Assembly (NCBI GenBank): GCA_902729315.2
Contig: LR746276.1
Span: 5,272,669 to 5,336,668 of the forward strand
Length of the DNA stretch: 64,000 bases
From: Spirodela intermedia
Taxonomy: Eukaryota > Streptophyta > Magnoliopsida > Alismatales > Araceae
Direction: 5' to 3'
The notes beneath the pieces were generated by a model, which was not told where the DNA came from, ran no database searches, and was given only the letters and a program-made list of their open reading frames with translations. Position numbers and translations under genes: made by a program. Shown here piece by piece: positions 35,024 to 48,600 of the stretch; position 1 is the stretch's first letter; the number at the start of each line of letters is the position of its first letter.

Positions 35024-38000
35024 TCAACCCCTCCGCTCGCCGTCGTGGGATTTCAAGCCCAGGCTGAGGTCCAGGTGGGCGTCCCCCGCCTCCCGCTCCG
35101 GCCCTGCACCCTACAAACACCCCCGCTCTCCCCCTTTCTCTCAGTTATCTGCTCAAATAGATAGAAGAAGAAGAAGAAGAAGCCTTGCCATGCATGGCTA
35201 GGAATTCCAGTGAAGTAGTGGGTGGGTTTCTTCTTCTTGGTTAATCATCGGAGCAGAAAAGACGGCGAGATCTTTCAAAAAAAAAAAAAAAGAACCCTGG
35301 GCTAAAAAGATGCACTTCGATTAGAAATGATTCCCAAAAGATTAAAATCCGGGAGTATATCAGATGCATTTCCTTGGAAAAAAAGAAGAAGAAGATGCGG
35401 TTTATGAATCCTCGGCGATTACAATCCGATTCATCCAACACTGAAAACCCTTTTTCTCAAAAAAAAAGAAAAGAAAAGAAGAAAACACTTCTCTTTGCTC
35501 TATTAGCTCAAAATCAGGATCTAGAAATGATACCGCATGATAATCTTGCTCAGAAAGAGAATTGGAGGGGAGATCTAGATGCGCGCTCGGAGGATGTTTG
35601 TATGTATTGGTACCTGCGTTTCTTCTTCCTTGGGAACATCGTTGACATCGGGCTTCTCTTCGGAACTGACACTCTTTGCCTGTCTGGGAAAAGACTCACC
35701 GTCTCTCGGCTTGGTCTCCTCATCTGTTTTCGCAGAATCTTCTTGCTTCTGTTCTTCAATCACAGAAACCTGCGTAGTAACCAGTCTGGTGAGAATTTGT
35801 CGCAACTAAAAATAAAAGAACACGCCCACAATCAGCACTTTTACCTAAAAAATGAAACAAAAAAATAAAAAATAGAAGATCGCCAGCGCTTGTCATCCTC
35901 ATCCTAAATAGGCCAAAAGTATGTCATCGGGCCTTCCATCTATGAACTAGGATGGAGTAACTGAGCCTATCAAATCCGCAGAAGCATGCTGATCCCAAGG
36001 AATTCAACCCACTTAAAAAGCCCTAGTAAGTAGGTTCCACCCATGAATCTCTGCTCTCTAGGGGTTTGCTCGATGTGAAGAACCCTAAAATGGCAGAAGA
36101 AGAAGAAGCATGCTGAGCCCATCCGCTTTCTCATTAGCTAATCATATGAGCAAACTCCATGAGATCGCCATTTCGAACTCGCAGAAAGTATACAAACAAG
36201 CTGATGAGAGGCCTCCAATGCACGAAGAAGTAAGCCACCACTTGACAGTTTAAACAATGACAAACAAGCTGGAACACCGGGTACTGGAATGGACCTTTTT
36301 ATCTGTGCATAGAATTATGCATGAACGTTGACCACCATCCATGAGATGGTACAGGTAGTGAGCATAGATCACATCAGAAGCCAGTGGATAAGATGATCTC
36401 CTGCCATTGTTTTCCTCGATTCCTCTATAAATGGAGGACTTCAATAAAAGAGGGAACATTTAATCCTTCCAGGGAAAAAAAATTGCGAGAGTCTACACAA
36501 TGGGGGCTTGATTTTCCAACTCACCATGTCCATCGATTTGAATAGATAATCCCTGTGCCCATCATCAAATCTACATTAAGAAAAATCGGGCAGCACCCTG
36601 AAAGCCTTTTGAATGGAATCGATGCTTGATTCTAAGAGTGTTTTGACATGGGCTAGTACAAGCTCAACCCACCTCAGTAAGAACCAACGAGTGTAGTAAA
36701 CTGCAGTGATGTGATCTGACTTGGTTTTTCCGCTTGTCAAGCCTCGATAGAATGTAAAGTCAGCAAGGCAGGACTTATGTACTATACCCACTTTAAAATA
36801 AAAAAGGTAGCATTATTTCTAACTCAACAAATGACCATCATGATCATGGGCGGGGTAGTAATTCAAATTTCTCAGATTCATACACAGCACTATGTTCAAG
36901 GGTTGTGAAAGAGAAGAACCCGATTCTGGTCAAGCCCTATGGGATTCATACACCTTTCGATGGTAAAGAATGTGATCAAAATAGCAAAGGTTGGCAGACT
37001 TTAATATGACAAGGTAATATCTGGTCGCAGAAGCTTTCTAAAGCGAAAGGAAAATCAAATCAAAGTTAAAAGGTCCTAACTTCACCTCTCAAACGAGGTC
37101 TGTCCATAGAAAAAGGGAACATATTTTCCTAAATAAAAACGAGTATGGCTCTGCTTTTTCCATTTCTTGTGCAGATGGAAGTGAAACCATCATTTCATTC
37201 GTCGCAGCTGCCAATTTCATAATAGATAAAAATAAAAGAAGGAACGACCACAGTTTGCCATCGGGATTGGTACTCAGAAGGATGCAACAAAAAGGATTAA
37301 CTTCTGATCAAATACCTATGTCCCCTTTTTTCCTTGGAGAGAACAAGAGTGAAATATTAAGCTAATTAATAAATCAATTTTACCAAATATGAAAGGATAA
37401 AAGGCAAGCTTCTTTTGGCATGTGGGTAAGTTGGTTTCCTCCAAAAAAGTGGTTTCCAACTAAATCAATATATCAACCATATTTAAGAAAATGAAACCAA
37501 TTGGGATGAGAAATGAGGTCATCAGAGGCAACTCATTTTAGATAGTAAAGGCAACACAATGTTACGATTGTAAAGTGGTCAGCGATGAACCAAATAGAGG
37601 GAAACACTTCAGTGAAAAAACGTTTTAGAGTCCAGTGAGTTGAAGCTTAATCCTCAGAAAACTTGTCTCCTACTAGGAGAAATACTGTTCATGCTGCGGA
37701 ATCTTCATCGATTTCAGCAAATTTATGTTTGTTAATCATAGAAAGCTGAAATTTTGAAACGATAAATGACTTCAAGGAAAGATGCCTGCCATAAATTCCC
37801 CGAAGTTTTGTAATCTGTGTACCAATAAGAATCAGTTGTTGGTTTGTTGGAGGCTCCAATTTAGACATATGAAGAAATAAAAACACATGAGAAACTTTAA
37901 TAAATTCTTCAAAAGCTTTATACTAAAGTATAAGAGAAACCAAAAGAATTCAAAAATTGAATGTATATCGAAGCTTTAGCACCATGTCTATTGTGAGAAG

Positions 38001-39746
38001 ACATGGAGATGGCAACTGTAGAATCTCTATCGTGCAGATTTACATATACACACGTATGTACATATATTAAAATTCATGCACTGTAGATTTGCACGGTGTG
38101 AAACATTTTTTTCTCCAAGATTCGATATAAATGAAACCAAAGCTTACATTAGAGATAACAATACTCGTACAGATGAAACCTCATGAATCTACATAAAGAT
38201 CGCTAGGTAGATATGGAACACTTCCTAACCTTGCAGTTTATCGTCCAACTAGGAACAGCCATCAGCTTCCACTGTTTTGAATTTTATTCTCAAAGTGCAT
38301 CCCAGACATTCAAACTGTCCACTGTCGCCGGTTCTGAATGCTTTTAGCACTTGCATGATGCATTATCTCCCATGTTGGCAGCGAACCAGTGATTAGACCA
38401 CTTTTTTCGTTTATTTTTAAGATCGAACTAGTTTACTGACATGAGTAGCATAGTTCGTCAATGAAAGTAAAATCAAAAGGATGCTTCAACACATCTCTGC
38501 TCACCTAAAAAAAGGCTGAACAAGAATGAAAAGGGGATTGACCAATAATATTCTACTTTTCTCTGAGCTAGGGTAGTTAGCATGACCAATCACTACTCCA
38601 TTGCACCAGTGTCAATAGCCCTTTTAAAATTTTCCAATCAAGTTGACGAAATCAACCATTCCTCAACATCCAAAATTTCCACAAAAGTTGTGGGTAAAAA
38701 TATTTTCCTTCGCTCAACAAATCATCCTTCTGTGAACATGCAAGCATAACCATGGACAGCTAGCAATAATATTTTCCGCAAAACGTTTAGTGTCCCACAT
38801 TCTAAAAAGATATGGTCCAAAGTCACCAAAAGTACACTTGCTCTTTATTTGCGGAAAGATTTCTGTGCTCTATCACAAATAGCGCCAGGTATTTCTCCGT
38901 CAGAAATTTATACTTGCAGAATGGGTTCATGGTTCTCCTGTAAAACTACATAATCTACGAATAAATTCAGCAAGAACGATATATTAGCTCAGTAAGTCTT
39001 AAGATATCAGAGCACCACACAAGCTGATGCCTCCATGTGATATGTTTGATGGCATCAACAAGTTAGCTTTTGACGAAGTCAACAGAGTCGTTTCCGTGGT
39101 ACCTATTTGGCAAGGTCAAACGACCACAAGTATTTACAGGTAATGTGTCCATAAAAAACCCATGTTTCCTAGGAAAGAAACTTCTTTCAAATTCGTAACG
39201 TCCGACAGGAGACTCGCGTCATTAGCTAGCACGCGTATGGATTACTATTGGTGATGCAAGTGGGGGATTCGTGAGTGTGCTAAATAGCGATCACTAGAGC
39301 GCTAGACTGCAAGCCCTCGTGACATGAGAAATAGAAAGCGGCAATGAGCCATGGAAACATCTTCTTCACCCCCAACCCCATATCGATCAAATTGCCAAAC
39401 CAAGGGGTTACCACCAAAAAATTTAGACATAAACTCATACCGGGACGTAACGAAACTTTCGCCGGGGAGACTCCTCCGTCGCCGAAACCTTGCCGGCGAC
39501 GGCCACCCCGCCGGCCGCGGCGACGGAGGCGTTGCTCTGGGAGGAGGTCGGCGTCCACTTGTAGAGGACAAGATGGGAACTGCTGTTTCCGCTGCCGCTG
39601 CCGTTGCCGGCGTGGGAAGCGGCTCCGCCGTTGGGGTTCGCCACCTGCACCCACCTCTTCTTCCACTTCCTCACCGGCCCGCTGAAGACCGCCGCCGGAC
39701 CATAGCGGGTCGACGAACGACCCAGCCGAGCCCCGACGCCCTCCAT
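35024..39746 (-). CDS. Plant-specific protein with RWxxVxGPVRKWKK-type core and C-terminal EAR motif
   Basis: Exons, in transcript order: 39746-39441, 35769-35614, 35110-35024, all phase 0, giving 182 aa. Exon 1 carries RYGPAAVFSGPVRKWKKRW, a Gly/Ser/Asn-rich stretch, LVLYKWTP, and RRKFRYVP, which continues in exon 2 as VSVIEEQKQE. Exon 2 is acidic and ends EEKPDVNDVPKEEETQ. Exon 3 ends HLDLSLGLKSHDGERRG, with an LxLxL EAR repression motif. I recall a conserved plant family with this block order ending in LDLSLGL; no biochemical function is known to me. EAR motifs recruit TOPLESS-type corepressors, so a repressor or scaffold role in the nucleus is inferred. The first intron is 3.67 kb. The exon 3 acceptor (TTTGTAG) is chosen because it alone keeps frame; the next AG six bases on does not. 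Start: the only in-frame ATG before the conserved block. Confidence 0.82.
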
Positions 39747-40528
39747 CCCCTGGTTCCGGAGAGAAGCTTCACGGATTTGGGAGATCGCCGGCGATGGCGG
39801 CGGCGGTGGCGACGTCACCGGCGATATGAAGAAACCGCTAGAGCGTAGAAGAAAGGATGAAAAGAAGAAGAAATAACTACTGGGCCACTCGCTCGACCTT
39901 TAAATTCTTCCTGGTCAAGCCCATCTGTCTGAGCCCAATAAAAACTAAATGGCCAAATAATAAAACTAATGGGCCTTGCAGAATCCTACCTAAATCAGCC
40001 CATTAAAATCATCTTCGACGCCTATTGTAGAACGGGTATTTACATATTTTACGGTAGTTTGGCTCTTGCAATAAATAAATTAAAGCCTATTAATATGATA
40101 ACATTTTCCTGGAAATATTATGAGATCATTCCGAATGCTCAACAGCTTCTCCTCTCCTATGAGAGGTAAGGAAACATGATAAACATTATTTATGGGAATT
40201 TTTTCTTAATCTGATGGCTTAATTGCAGATTGAGTCTAGTTTTTGAGAACCCAAAAAATAAAGAAATGGGTATTTTTATTTTATTTTATTTTATTTATAT
40301 AATTTTTATTGTTAAATTTTAACTTTTTCAGTATCCTTCTAACATTATTATTTAAATAATCTATTTTTTAAAATATATAAAATCAGTCTTTTTGTTTATA
40401 TTACTTATATAATTTCAATTTTTAAATTAATATTCTTTTTTACTTCATCCACAAAAAAATATTATTAATATTAATCAAAATAGAAAAAATAGACTAATAA
40501 ATCTAATTTCAACTCAAATCATGTGCAC
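39747..40528. other. Upstream region of the EAR-motif gene
   Basis: GC-rich sequence to about 39850 is probably the leader and core promoter of the minus-strand gene. It includes ACTGGGCCAC at about 39881 and several GGGCC/GCCCA motifs between 39880 and 40000, which resemble site II promoter elements. From about 40200 the sequence is AT-rich with no recognised feature. Confidence 0.45.
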
Positions 40529-41690
40529 TGACGTGACTTAGTCGTTGTATAATAAATCACGTAAAATTAAAATTTATAAAACTAGAAAATGACAATTTTC
40601 AGATATTTAGAAATATTTTTAAATAAATATATTAACTAAAAATTAACTAAAAAATCCTGAAAAATAGTGATAATTTTTCAGGTTGATGGCAAGAATGTAA
40701 TATAATAATTGGTAATATTTCAGAATTTTCCACAAAGAATACGATTTTTTATAAAATTTATATTAAGAAATAAAAATGAAATATATTTAAATTTTACAAA
40801 AAAGAAAATAAAGGGCACGTACTTCAAGATGATGTCAATACCTGACAAACGCAAATCGAGCGAAAGTAGAGTTACATCTAGTATTTTTTACATAAACAAT
40901 TACAAATAATTTAATTGGTCAAATTAAGATTTGTAAAAGCTGCAAGAATCATAATTAAACGAATAATAATTTAGAAAGTAGAAATCACATAAATTATCAC
41001 TAAATGAAGCGAGAATTAAGTTGAAAGTAGGAAAGATAAAGTTTTGACGTTGTGGCAATGATGCATTAACAATGCACTAAAATCCTAAACATTCAAGAGG
41101 TTATCATATAGTGCTTATGTTTTCAAAGGCTCTTCTTGGACAAAAACGACTTAGATAATCTCTAGATCTTCTTACAAAGTCTAAAGGTCAATGAATGAGT
41201 TGTTGAATCGTCTCCAACGACTATCATCTGACAGAGTGAAAAAATGACAACTTTGTAGCTCTTCAACGACTGTCACCTAACGGAGAAGAGTTAGATGAGT
41301 GTAGGGTACGTGTTAAGAAGGTTCATCCTTGGGTCTGGTAACAAAAGAGGCTCTTCATCACATCCGGTATATTCTCAAGAGGTGACAACTTGTCTCTTGA
41401 CATATCGTCCTCTTTTCCGACGACGACTTATTCGTCGATCAATCGGAAATGATTCACTTGATAAATTCATGATCTTTTATCGCGAATCATTCTACAATTT
41501 TAATAACAATATTTCACAAATCACATTGACGAGATTTTTACTGATGATCGAATGATTATGACATCTTAATCCTTCGTATGTAATTTAGAGGAAAGTCATA
41601 ATTTATCTAAATAAAAATATGAGTTTTGGCTCTAGTAAGATTCGAACTTTTGTTAGTCATCCACCTTCATGTGAGAGAATGAAATAAGTA
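40529..41690 (-). mobile_element. Truncated third copy of the solo-LTR family
   Basis: It begins TGACGTGACTTAGTCG at 40529, the same edge as copy B (4050), and follows copy B through landmarks such as ATTTATAAAACTAGAAAAT, CAAATTAAGAT, CAATCTCTAGATC-type and CGTCGATCAATCGGA blocks to about 41690. It lacks the last roughly 580 bp of the family, including the GC-rich block and the terminal GACTTATCA. Compared with copy B it is enriched in A and T at positions where B has G or C, as expected from decay of methylated cytosines. No target duplication could be assigned because one end is missing. Confidence 0.75.
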
Positions 41691-42230
41691 ATTTTTTTCC
41701 AAATCTATTTCAAGTTCATTTCTTCTACATAGGATCTCTATCTCTATTTATTATTTCTATTACCCATATGGACTTAGACAACTATTTTTGATCATGTGGA
41801 CTCATGATTAATCCTTTGTGAATTCAAAGTATAAAATCTCTACATTGTATAGACTTGGGACAAGGAGTTTTCAATAAAATTACATCCTTTGTAAACTTAG
41901 GGTTATGATTAAGTCATCAATTCTTCTAGTTTTTGTCATGTTAAAAAAGGTCTAACAAGTGTATTAATCATGACTTTAGAGAGAGAAAGAGAAAGACACA
42001 CACTCACACATGTGGAGAGCACATGTATTAGAGAGAGAGAGATAATTTTGGGCCATTTTTTAATTAGAGTTAAGTCCAGTTAAATAATAAAATGAAATAT
42101 ATGGTTGAGCAGGAAAATCATCAAAAAACAAATATTTATTCAGCACGTATTATTTATATAGTTCTTTAACATTATTTATGTTTTATTTTAAGTTGTTAAA
42201 CAAAAATATCCTAAGAAATCATGCGTGTTC
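41691..42230. other. AT-rich intergenic sequence
   Basis: No gene or clear element was seen. Short GA-rich stretches lie at about 41975-42035 (including ACACACTCACACA), followed by AT-rich sequence up to the RPS11 promoter. Confidence 0.5.
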
Positions 42231-42234
42231 TTAT

Positions 42235-42334
42235 TGGGCCAGGCCGGCCCTAAAACCACACCGGTTCGAGGTTTCGGTCCCATTTGTCATCGGGCAGGAT
42301 ATATTTTTCCGTCGCGTGGTAGCGGCTAGGGTTT
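42235..42334 (+). promoter_or_regulatory. Ribosomal-protein-type promoter: site II and telo-box
   Basis: TGGGCC (site II type, target of TCP factors) lies at 42235-42240, followed by GGCCGGCCC, and AGGGTTT (telo-box) at 42328-42334, about 95 bp before the ATG. A CT tract (about 42371-42388) forms the leader. This pair of motifs is the standard signature of plant ribosomal protein promoters and links expression to cell growth. Confidence 0.7.
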
Positions 42335-42426
42335 CGCAGTTGTAGCGGTCTCTCTCTTCCGCGCCGCCTCGTCTCTCTCTCTCTCTCTTTCTCCCGCAGG
42401 CGGCTCCTCCTGTCCAAGCATCCACC

Positions 42427-44392
42427 ATGGCGGAGCAGGTGAGATAACGTTCTTTGTTTCTTTCCTCCTCGGTTGCAGTTTCTGTGACGCTGAAGGTATC
42501 GGGCGATAGATTCATCACCTCTCCAGATTTGAGGGAACGATACAGGTCGAAGTATCCGTACACTTTGAGGAAAAAATCCCTCATGTTTGGGTCCTGCCTG
42601 GTCGCAGTATTAGGGTTTGTTAGAATGCAGTTGATATGCAGCACAGATGGAATATGATCTTTTTTGTATTTGTTCAATTTCTTCAATCTTGCTTCCCTTA
42701 CTTTCTGGGGTTTATCTACGTGACATGGGTAGTACAAGGTCTATTATATACAACACTTTTGGTTTGTTCTATTTTCTTTACATGCTCTTCTAGAAAGTGC
42801 ATCATCTTAAATTGGTTCGTCCGGTAGAGGTACCTAAGCGGGATCGGTTTTCGATTTCTAGGTTTCGTCGTAAACCTAATTGGTTGCTTCCAGTTGCGCT
42901 ATTAAGCTGTTCAAACCCCCACTTGAAGGTAGTTCATATCCCGTTGAGATAGGAACTTAATGTCCCGTTAAACGATGCTCTGTTCCCAGCGAGTAATCTG
43001 TGGGGGGTGGGGGAGAGAGAAGGGGGAGAACACCTACCAGAACTATTTTAATTTACTCTGATTTTTGTGTCATACGTTTAAACGACCTTTTGCAGACCGA
43101 GAAGGCTTTTCTCAAGCAACCGAAAGTGTTCCTAAGGTATAATGATCTATGATTTATATTTCGCATTGTGTTCCTTCTTCTCAGATTTCTGTGGTGGCTA
43201 TGAGTAGAAATGTCTTAAAATTATTCTTTCACAGCTCTAAGAAGTCCGGAAAGGGGAAGAGGCCCGGCAAGGGCGGCAACCGTTTCTGGAAGAGCATTGG
43301 TCTCGGCTTCAAGGTTCCTAGGGAAGCCATCGAAGGTTCGTCTTACTTTTCTCTGGATGAATATCTTTTTTTTTTCTTGTTTAGTGTGTTAGGCTTCTGC
43401 ATCGCTTCATTCGATTGGCATTCTTTCTTTGTTGTGTTGGAGATAAACCCTTAATATTTTGGAGCTTTTTCTTCCTACATCTCGTATAATTTGTTTTTTT
43501 CTTTTCTTATAATAGCATTAAGATTCCCTCATCTTGTTTCTTTAATGTCCTGTAGAAGCTTCAATACTCTGGTTCTTGTTCCTCTTCTAGTATAGTTGGT
43601 ATAATTATTTTGTCCAAGATTATGCGTTTTATTTAATCATATCTTTGAAACAATGTGGTTACTGATGAACACGGTTTATTCTTCCCTAATACTGGTTCGA
43701 TGAATTGGATTGAATGGGTGATAATATAGTACTGGAGCCATCTTCTGGCATTGCATAAACATTTCTGGTATCTTTTTTTTAATGGGTGGCTCGATCAGTG
43801 GACCTCAGCAGCTCTTGTTTTGATTCTCAGGCACATATATCGACAAGAAATGCCCGTTTACTGGCAATGTTTCCATCAGGGGCCGCATCTTGAGCGGCGT
43901 CTGCCATAGTGCCAAGATGAACAGGACCATCATCATCAGGAAGGATTACCTCCACTACATCAGGAAATACCAGAGGTGGGTTGATTTGCCCTGTTATTCT
44001 CTCTCCTCTGACCTCGATTACCGAGCTGCTCTAACGCGGTTGCTCTTCCTGCTACCTCTCAGGTACGAGAAGAGGCACTCCAACATCCCCGCCCACGTTT
44101 CCCCCTGCTTCCGTGTGAAGGAAGGAGACCATGTTACCATCGGACAGTGCAGGTAAAACCAACCTTGCCCCCTCTGAATATTATGAGAGCTTTTTTTTCT
44201 AGAAATGGAAATTACCCATGAAATAGATGGGTCGAGCTTTCTTTTTGGATCTTCTGATCTGATTCTGTGGTTCTAACGCGAGTTCTTCCTTCCTTCCTCA
44301 GGCCGCTGTCTAAGACGGTCAGGTTCAATGTTCTGAAGGTGACCCCATCCGGATCAGGGACCGGCGGCAAGAAGGCCTTCTCTGCATTTTAG
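42427..44392 (+). CDS. RPS11: 40S ribosomal protein S11 (uS17)
   Basis: Structural protein of the small cytosolic ribosomal subunit that binds 18S rRNA. Exons: 42427-42438, 43096-43136, 43235-43335, 43831-43975, 44063-44152, 44302-44392; 159 aa, the family length. Exon 1 encodes only MAEQ, a common layout for ribosomal protein genes. Recognisable blocks are [38 protein letters not shown], the central [18 protein letters not shown] and [19 protein letters not shown]. The oligonucleotide-binding fold of uS17 is complete and there is no damage. A second AGGGTTT lies in intron 1 (about 42612). Confidence 0.98.
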
Positions 44393-45604
44393 GAACATTT
44401 CCCAAAGCAGTTCTATTACCCGATGCATTTGACTTGGGCATTCAGTTTTGGGCTCCACCTACTCTGATTTGATAATTTCCTGAATCGTTTAAGAACTCCT
44501 GAGAAGCTTGTGAGTTGGTTGTTCTAGCCGTGGTTGAAGTATTTATATCTGGACTCTTCTCTTCTCTTCTCTTCTGGATAATTAATTTTTCTTTTCCCTA
44601 TGTTGATGATGGCCAGAATTATCGGTATTAATTGGCTGCGGTTTTAGCAGTCCGGCCCGTTTATATTTTGGGCTTTCAAGGCCCGAGACTTCGTTGAGGT
44701 GTGGTCAAAAGCCCGAAACTATCCTTTCCACTTAAGATAAACAGAAAAAAAATTATTGAGTAATTTCTGAGTCTTCTCACTGCCACTTAAGGGTCCTTTG
44801 GAAATAAATTACTAAAATCAGTTTATTGATGTGGGTCTATAATTGATCTTTAAATCTTATGATATTAGAGGTTCAACCTGGGGGCGTGGGGGCCCACTCG
44901 GCATATAATGGTCCCTAAACATTATGAGATGCGGAGATTTAACATAATTTTCTTTGATTAGTTAAAGGTAGCTGTTGCATAGTCATCTCATAAACCTTGT
45001 GAAATAATTGAGATCCGAGATGGATCTCTAAGACACATTGAACAATTAAGCCCAATGTTGTTCATCTTTGTTGAATGATCTCCAAACATTATGAGATGTA
45101 TAGTTTTAACTTATATCCTTTGGAACCACATAAGAAAATAAAAAAGACGATTTCTATGAGGCATAAACGCTTAAACTAGTGAAAGTTCGTGGTGACAAAT
45201 GAGGTGCTGCCTTTAAATCTTATGAGGTATGAAAGTTTATGCGAATAAACGGTCATCATTACATGATTTGGACCGTACAAAATTTATGAGATATAAACAC
45301 AACTTCGAGACAAACTTAATATTTTTGTTTTTTGACTATTTCATTGTGATGCCTTAAATCTCATAATGCACTGGGGCCCACTGAAAAGTACTCGAAGTTC
45401 ATGATAGCGAATGTGCTGTGGCCTTTAAACCTTATGACATGTGAAAGTTTATGCGGATAAACGGTCCTTATGAGCCAACGCCGTCTTCTTCGTCGGGCCA
45501 CTCCCCGTCTTCCACCCTTTCTCCTCCCTCTGTATCCCAGGGATTTCGCCCGGATCTCCTCCTCTGTTCATTTGTCCATCCTCGCGTCTCTCCGTCGGAC
45601 TTCA
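44393..45604. other. RPS11-KAS intergenic region with diverged direct repeats
   Basis: The first 250 bp or so are the RPS11 3' region, with a CTTCT-repeat at about 44557-44575. From about 44870 related segments recur: AAACATTATGAGATG-type motifs at about 44916 and 45073, and GAAAGTTTATGCGnATAAACG at about 45232 and 45443. The last pair is about 211 bp apart and belongs to a loose tandem array that runs up to the KAS leader. No gene was seen. Confidence 0.55.
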
Positions 45605-48600
45605 ATGCGTTCGTTCTTCTTCGCGATCCGCGGTCGGCTGCGAGCGAGCCGCAGTTTCTCGTCGCAGGCGCTTGATCCGCCTCCCGCTCCTCGCCACCGG
45701 CGAGTTGTTGTCACCGGTGACAGACTGCGGTGCCGGTTTTTCTTTGAATTATTGTGCATTATGGATTTTTATTTGGCCTGATAGGAGTGTACTCTCCGAG
45801 GGAACTCCTGGACAGGTCTCGGGGCGGTCACCCCTCTCGGGTGCGGGGTCGGGACGGCGTGGAGCCGCCTGGTGGATGGGCAGTGCGGCATCAGGGCGCT
45901 ATCGCCCGAGGATCTGAGGATGAACGGCGCCGACGAGAAGACGTTAGTGCACACGTATGAGCAGCTGCCGTCCAAGGTGGCGGCCGTCGTGCCCTGCGGC
46001 AATGAGGAGGGAGAGTTCAACGAGGACATCAGTCTTCTCTCTCAGGTATGAAGAAGTGGCTCACATGCTGGAGAAGCGATAATTAATTTGACAGAAGAAT
46101 CTATTATCTGCCTACATTTGCTGCCATATACTTTGCTCAGAGAGAGGAATTGAGTCGTGATTTCTTCCTAGCGTTTGGGATATAGAGTTAAGATCTCCCA
46201 TTGTCACGCCACAGAAAATAGCGGGCAATCAGCTGACTGATGGAGTGAGAACTACCTTTTGTGTACTTCCCGCATATATTTTGTGTATCTATTATCTTCT
46301 CAAACTAATGGTTAAACCAAATGTGTTGATATAGAAAAAGAAAAACCGGTGCTCATAGAAGAACAAGGTTTTAATATTTAGCTCTTATAATCTCGAATAG
46401 TTCTGTGGTAATTCTCTAATTCACCTATCACTTTTAATAGTCTCATCATTCTGTAATCCGAAATTACCCACCACTTTTTGAGCCTAACTATGTGGGGCAA
46501 AGGGACGTCTGTCTCATTGATTCTCTCAGTTAATGTTTTATGGCACTTACAAAAATTATTTAATTTGGGAAAAGTAAAATGGAAAAAATATATTTTTGAG
46601 CTGGTGTCATTTTTAAGGATCTTATCATGTGTTTATTGCGTCAATCATGGATGCCAGGCCAAAAATACACAGCGTACATGAGTTAGAGTTAGCCCACACA
46701 TTCATTTGTATGGCCTCTAAAAACTTCAAAACTGGATTTGTAACTACTAGTCTGGTGATACGTATTTTAGAAATTATATGAAGAAGCCTGTGGGTTCACT
46801 TGACTTGCCCGTGCTTGTCACATTCAGTCCTCTTTGTATTGACAAGGTGTTACCCAATACTGAACCCCGTGGGTAAGAAATGCGGTGTGGACTCTCTGAA
46901 TATCTACTTTGATAAGTATCCTGATTAGCCAAATGTGCAGTGCCAGAAGGCTTTAATATTGACTTGATACTTGTTTGATAATAACTTCATCTGATAAACA
47001 GAATGAAAATCAGTATCCTAAAATTGACAGTGTCTCTGTTTTCTCGTTGATTGATGAGGAGAAGATCTCATGGTAAAACTTCTCATTAAATCTAGGAGGG
47101 AAACAATACTGGGCGTAACTTATTGTTATCAGACTATCCAGCAGGGCTTCCCTTGTTATTGAAAAATTCATTCCTACGGTAGTTGTGCATAGCCTCCCCG
47201 CCCACCAAACTTTGCTGACAAAAAAATCCAGTTACATAAAATAGGGGAAAACTATACAATCAAATTACCCTGTTGGAAATTCTATTTCATGGAGGGCCGC
47301 AGAATCTCATCACAATAAGCTTGTGATGATTATATATGCACTGGAGGGTGAATGGTGTTTATGCTTTCTTTATTCCATTACAATGGTTGTATTAAGATGC
47401 TATTATAATCGCTATTTTCTTGCTAGGATCATAGATCTATTGCTAGGTTTATAGCATATGCACTATGTGCTACGGAAGAAGCTCTTAAAGATGCAAACTG
47501 GAAACCAACAGATGTGGAAAAGCAAGAAAGCACGGTATTTAATTTCTTTCCTTCTCCTTCTCTGCACTATGAGTTCACAGTCGTTTTTTTCATAACCATT
47601 TTAATAATATCTTTCAGGGTGTTTCTATTGGCGCTGGTATCGGAAGCATCAGTGACATTGCAGATGCTGGACATATGGTTTATGAGAAGGTTGAAACTTT
47701 AACTTTAGATACGTAGACATTGTTGGTAGATTTTGTTCCCATGTTCTTCTTAATGGTATATTTTTTAATTAGATTCTCTTGTTCTTATCCTATTGTTTAC
47801 AGAGGTTACGTCAACTTAGCCCATTCTTTGTCCCACGAATATTGATTAACATGGCTTCCGGACATGTGAGCATGAAATATGGTTTCAAGGTTTGTGGACC
47901 ATTTTCGAGTATTTTCTTAGTTTCTTTGAATTATTCTTTTTCATTAGTACATCAATTTGTGACATTTGCTGATGTAAAGAAGAGACATGTGGGAATGGGC
48001 TGGTTGAGAATTGTGTTCATCAGGGTTTATGCTCATCCCAGGAGGAAGATCTGCTTCCTTACATGGTTTACAGTTGCTATCCGTACATTTTCACCATGAC
48101 AGTTAGGTGATAAGATGATCGAAAGATTTCCTGCCGGTTTATCAGTCCTTGGGTTTTTTGCCGAAGGTTCATTTGGGGAAGATATATCCAATTAGCTGTT
48201 CAAGCTTCTGTATCTAGGACAATTATCTCTGGACCAACGGCTGGAGCTGCATGCTTGGAAAGGTTGATGAAAAGATATGGGGAGAGTAGAGGATTCTGTG
48301 CATTTCTTTAAAATATGCATTGTCAGCAACCTCAACCAAAAGCATAAAAGGCATTGGGAAGGTGGGGCTTGAAGAGTCAACTTTTTTACGATTTCCCAGA
48401 CTGGGTGGGGAAAATCGTGTGTAAGGGCCTCCTTTCCGTAAAATGTTTTGCATCTATGAGTCTGCAATGCATCGGAGGAAAGGATTGGAAAGTAATGTGG
48501 ACTTAATACTCAGAAAACATATGTGGGTCTGTGAATTCAGATTAGTTCTTTAGTAGGTGATATCATTGGGAGGCTAAAAAATGCTTTTCTTCTTCCTCCT

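Noticed and set aside
34965-35201. Ser- and Arg-rich plus-strand frame of 78 codons.
   Set aside because: It overlaps the last exon of the minus-strand EAR gene, and starts from a non-ATG codon.
35374-35868. 164-codon plus-strand frame.
   Set aside because: It is antisense to exon 2 of the EAR gene and its first half is poly-Lys from A-rich repeats.
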